From an uncultured Ligilactobacillus sp. (GTDB lineage Bacteria; Bacillota; Bacilli; Lactobacillales; Lactobacillaceae): 13,561 nt of DNA. Shown here piece after piece: positions 13,475-13,561 of the stretch (the first letter of the stretch is position 1; every line of letters starts with the position of its first letter). Location: positions 1 through 13,561 of the forward strand of contig CAKPZY010000047.1 of the NCBI GenBank assembly GCA_934215475.1, written 5' to 3'. The notes under the pieces were generated by a model. The model was given only the letters and a program-made list of their open reading frames with translations. It was not told the DNA's origin and did no database searches. Position numbers and translations under genes: made by a program.

Positions 13475-13561
13475 TCAAACAATTTTGTAAAGAAGTAATT
13501 CCTTCAAATTGATCTTTTCGATCTTTTCGATTTTTTTAACGTTTGTCATCTTTCTTATTAT
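13475..13561 (-). CDS. Possible C-terminal end of a gene entering from the right edge
   Basis: The minus strand is open from the window edge to a TGA at 13475-13477, giving 28 residues that end KINLKELLLYKIV and contain the repeated unit KIEKIEKI. An internal ATG (residue 5, with only a weak GAAAG upstream) would give a 24-residue peptide. Too little is visible to decide between a gene tail and chance. Confidence 0.25.
   Translation of the reverse strand: MIRKMTNVKKIEKIEKINLKELLLYKIV
13511..13537. repeat. Short 9-bp tandem repeat
   Basis: GATCTTTTC at 13511-13519 and 13520-13528, followed by the degenerate unit GATTTTTTT (13529-13537). In the minus-strand frame ending at 13475 each unit reads Lys-Ile-Glu or close to it. 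Confidence 0.7.

Overview
The window looks like a chromosomal segment of a low-GC Firmicute, most probably a member of the Lactobacillaceae. The reasons are the AT-rich composition, strong AGGAGG-type ribosome binding sites with some TTG starts, a secreted LysM protein with an Ala/Pro/Gln linker, a large FtsX-type ABC permease with a Gln-rich coiled coil, an ECF-type S component, and a match to the CcpA cre consensus. There are no rRNA or tRNA genes, insertion sequences, prophage genes or CRISPR arrays.

Layout, left to right. (1) 1-308 (-): start of a secreted LysM protein that runs off the left edge, with its own promoter, a leader hairpin and TGTAA direct repeats upstream. (2) 600-1205 (-): an unrecognised two-gene unit (102 aa plus a 63-aa membrane protein, coupled by an ATGA overlap) with a GC-rich structured leader and a clear terminator. 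(3) 1339-2291 (+): a patatin-like phospholipase with a TTG start. (4) 2571-4426 (-): a fused protein with a winged helix, a LicC-like nucleotidyltransferase and a LicA-like choline kinase, under a probable cre site. (5) 4557-5872: a divergent pair, a YhbO/PfpI-type deglycase (-) and an HxlR/DUF24 regulator (+), with several palindromes between them. (6) 5921-7696 (+): a promoter, a preQ1-I-like riboswitch candidate, a nucleoside hydrolase, an overlapping ECF S component and a terminator. (7) 7810-11258 (-): an ABC ATPase and a large FtsX-type permease. (8) 11513-13398 (-): a Cof-type HAD phosphatase and a CorA-type divalent cation transporter. A short C-terminal reading frame may enter from the right edge.

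The most interesting unit is (6). A preQ1-I-like leader, a nucleosidase and an ECF specificity subunit together suggest salvage of queuosine or a queuosine precursor: the S component would import the modified nucleoside or base with a shared ECF energising module, and the hydrolase would release the base. The hydrolase has Asn where classical inosine-uridine hydrolases have the catalytic His before Asp-Pro-Leu-Ala, which fits a changed substrate. The link to queuosine is an inference from the leader and gene order and has not been shown. Unit (5) looks like a thiol/electrophile-responsive defence pair: the regulator has the conserved N-terminal Cys of DUF24 sensors, and a perfect 16-bp palindrome lies just upstream of its extended -10 box.
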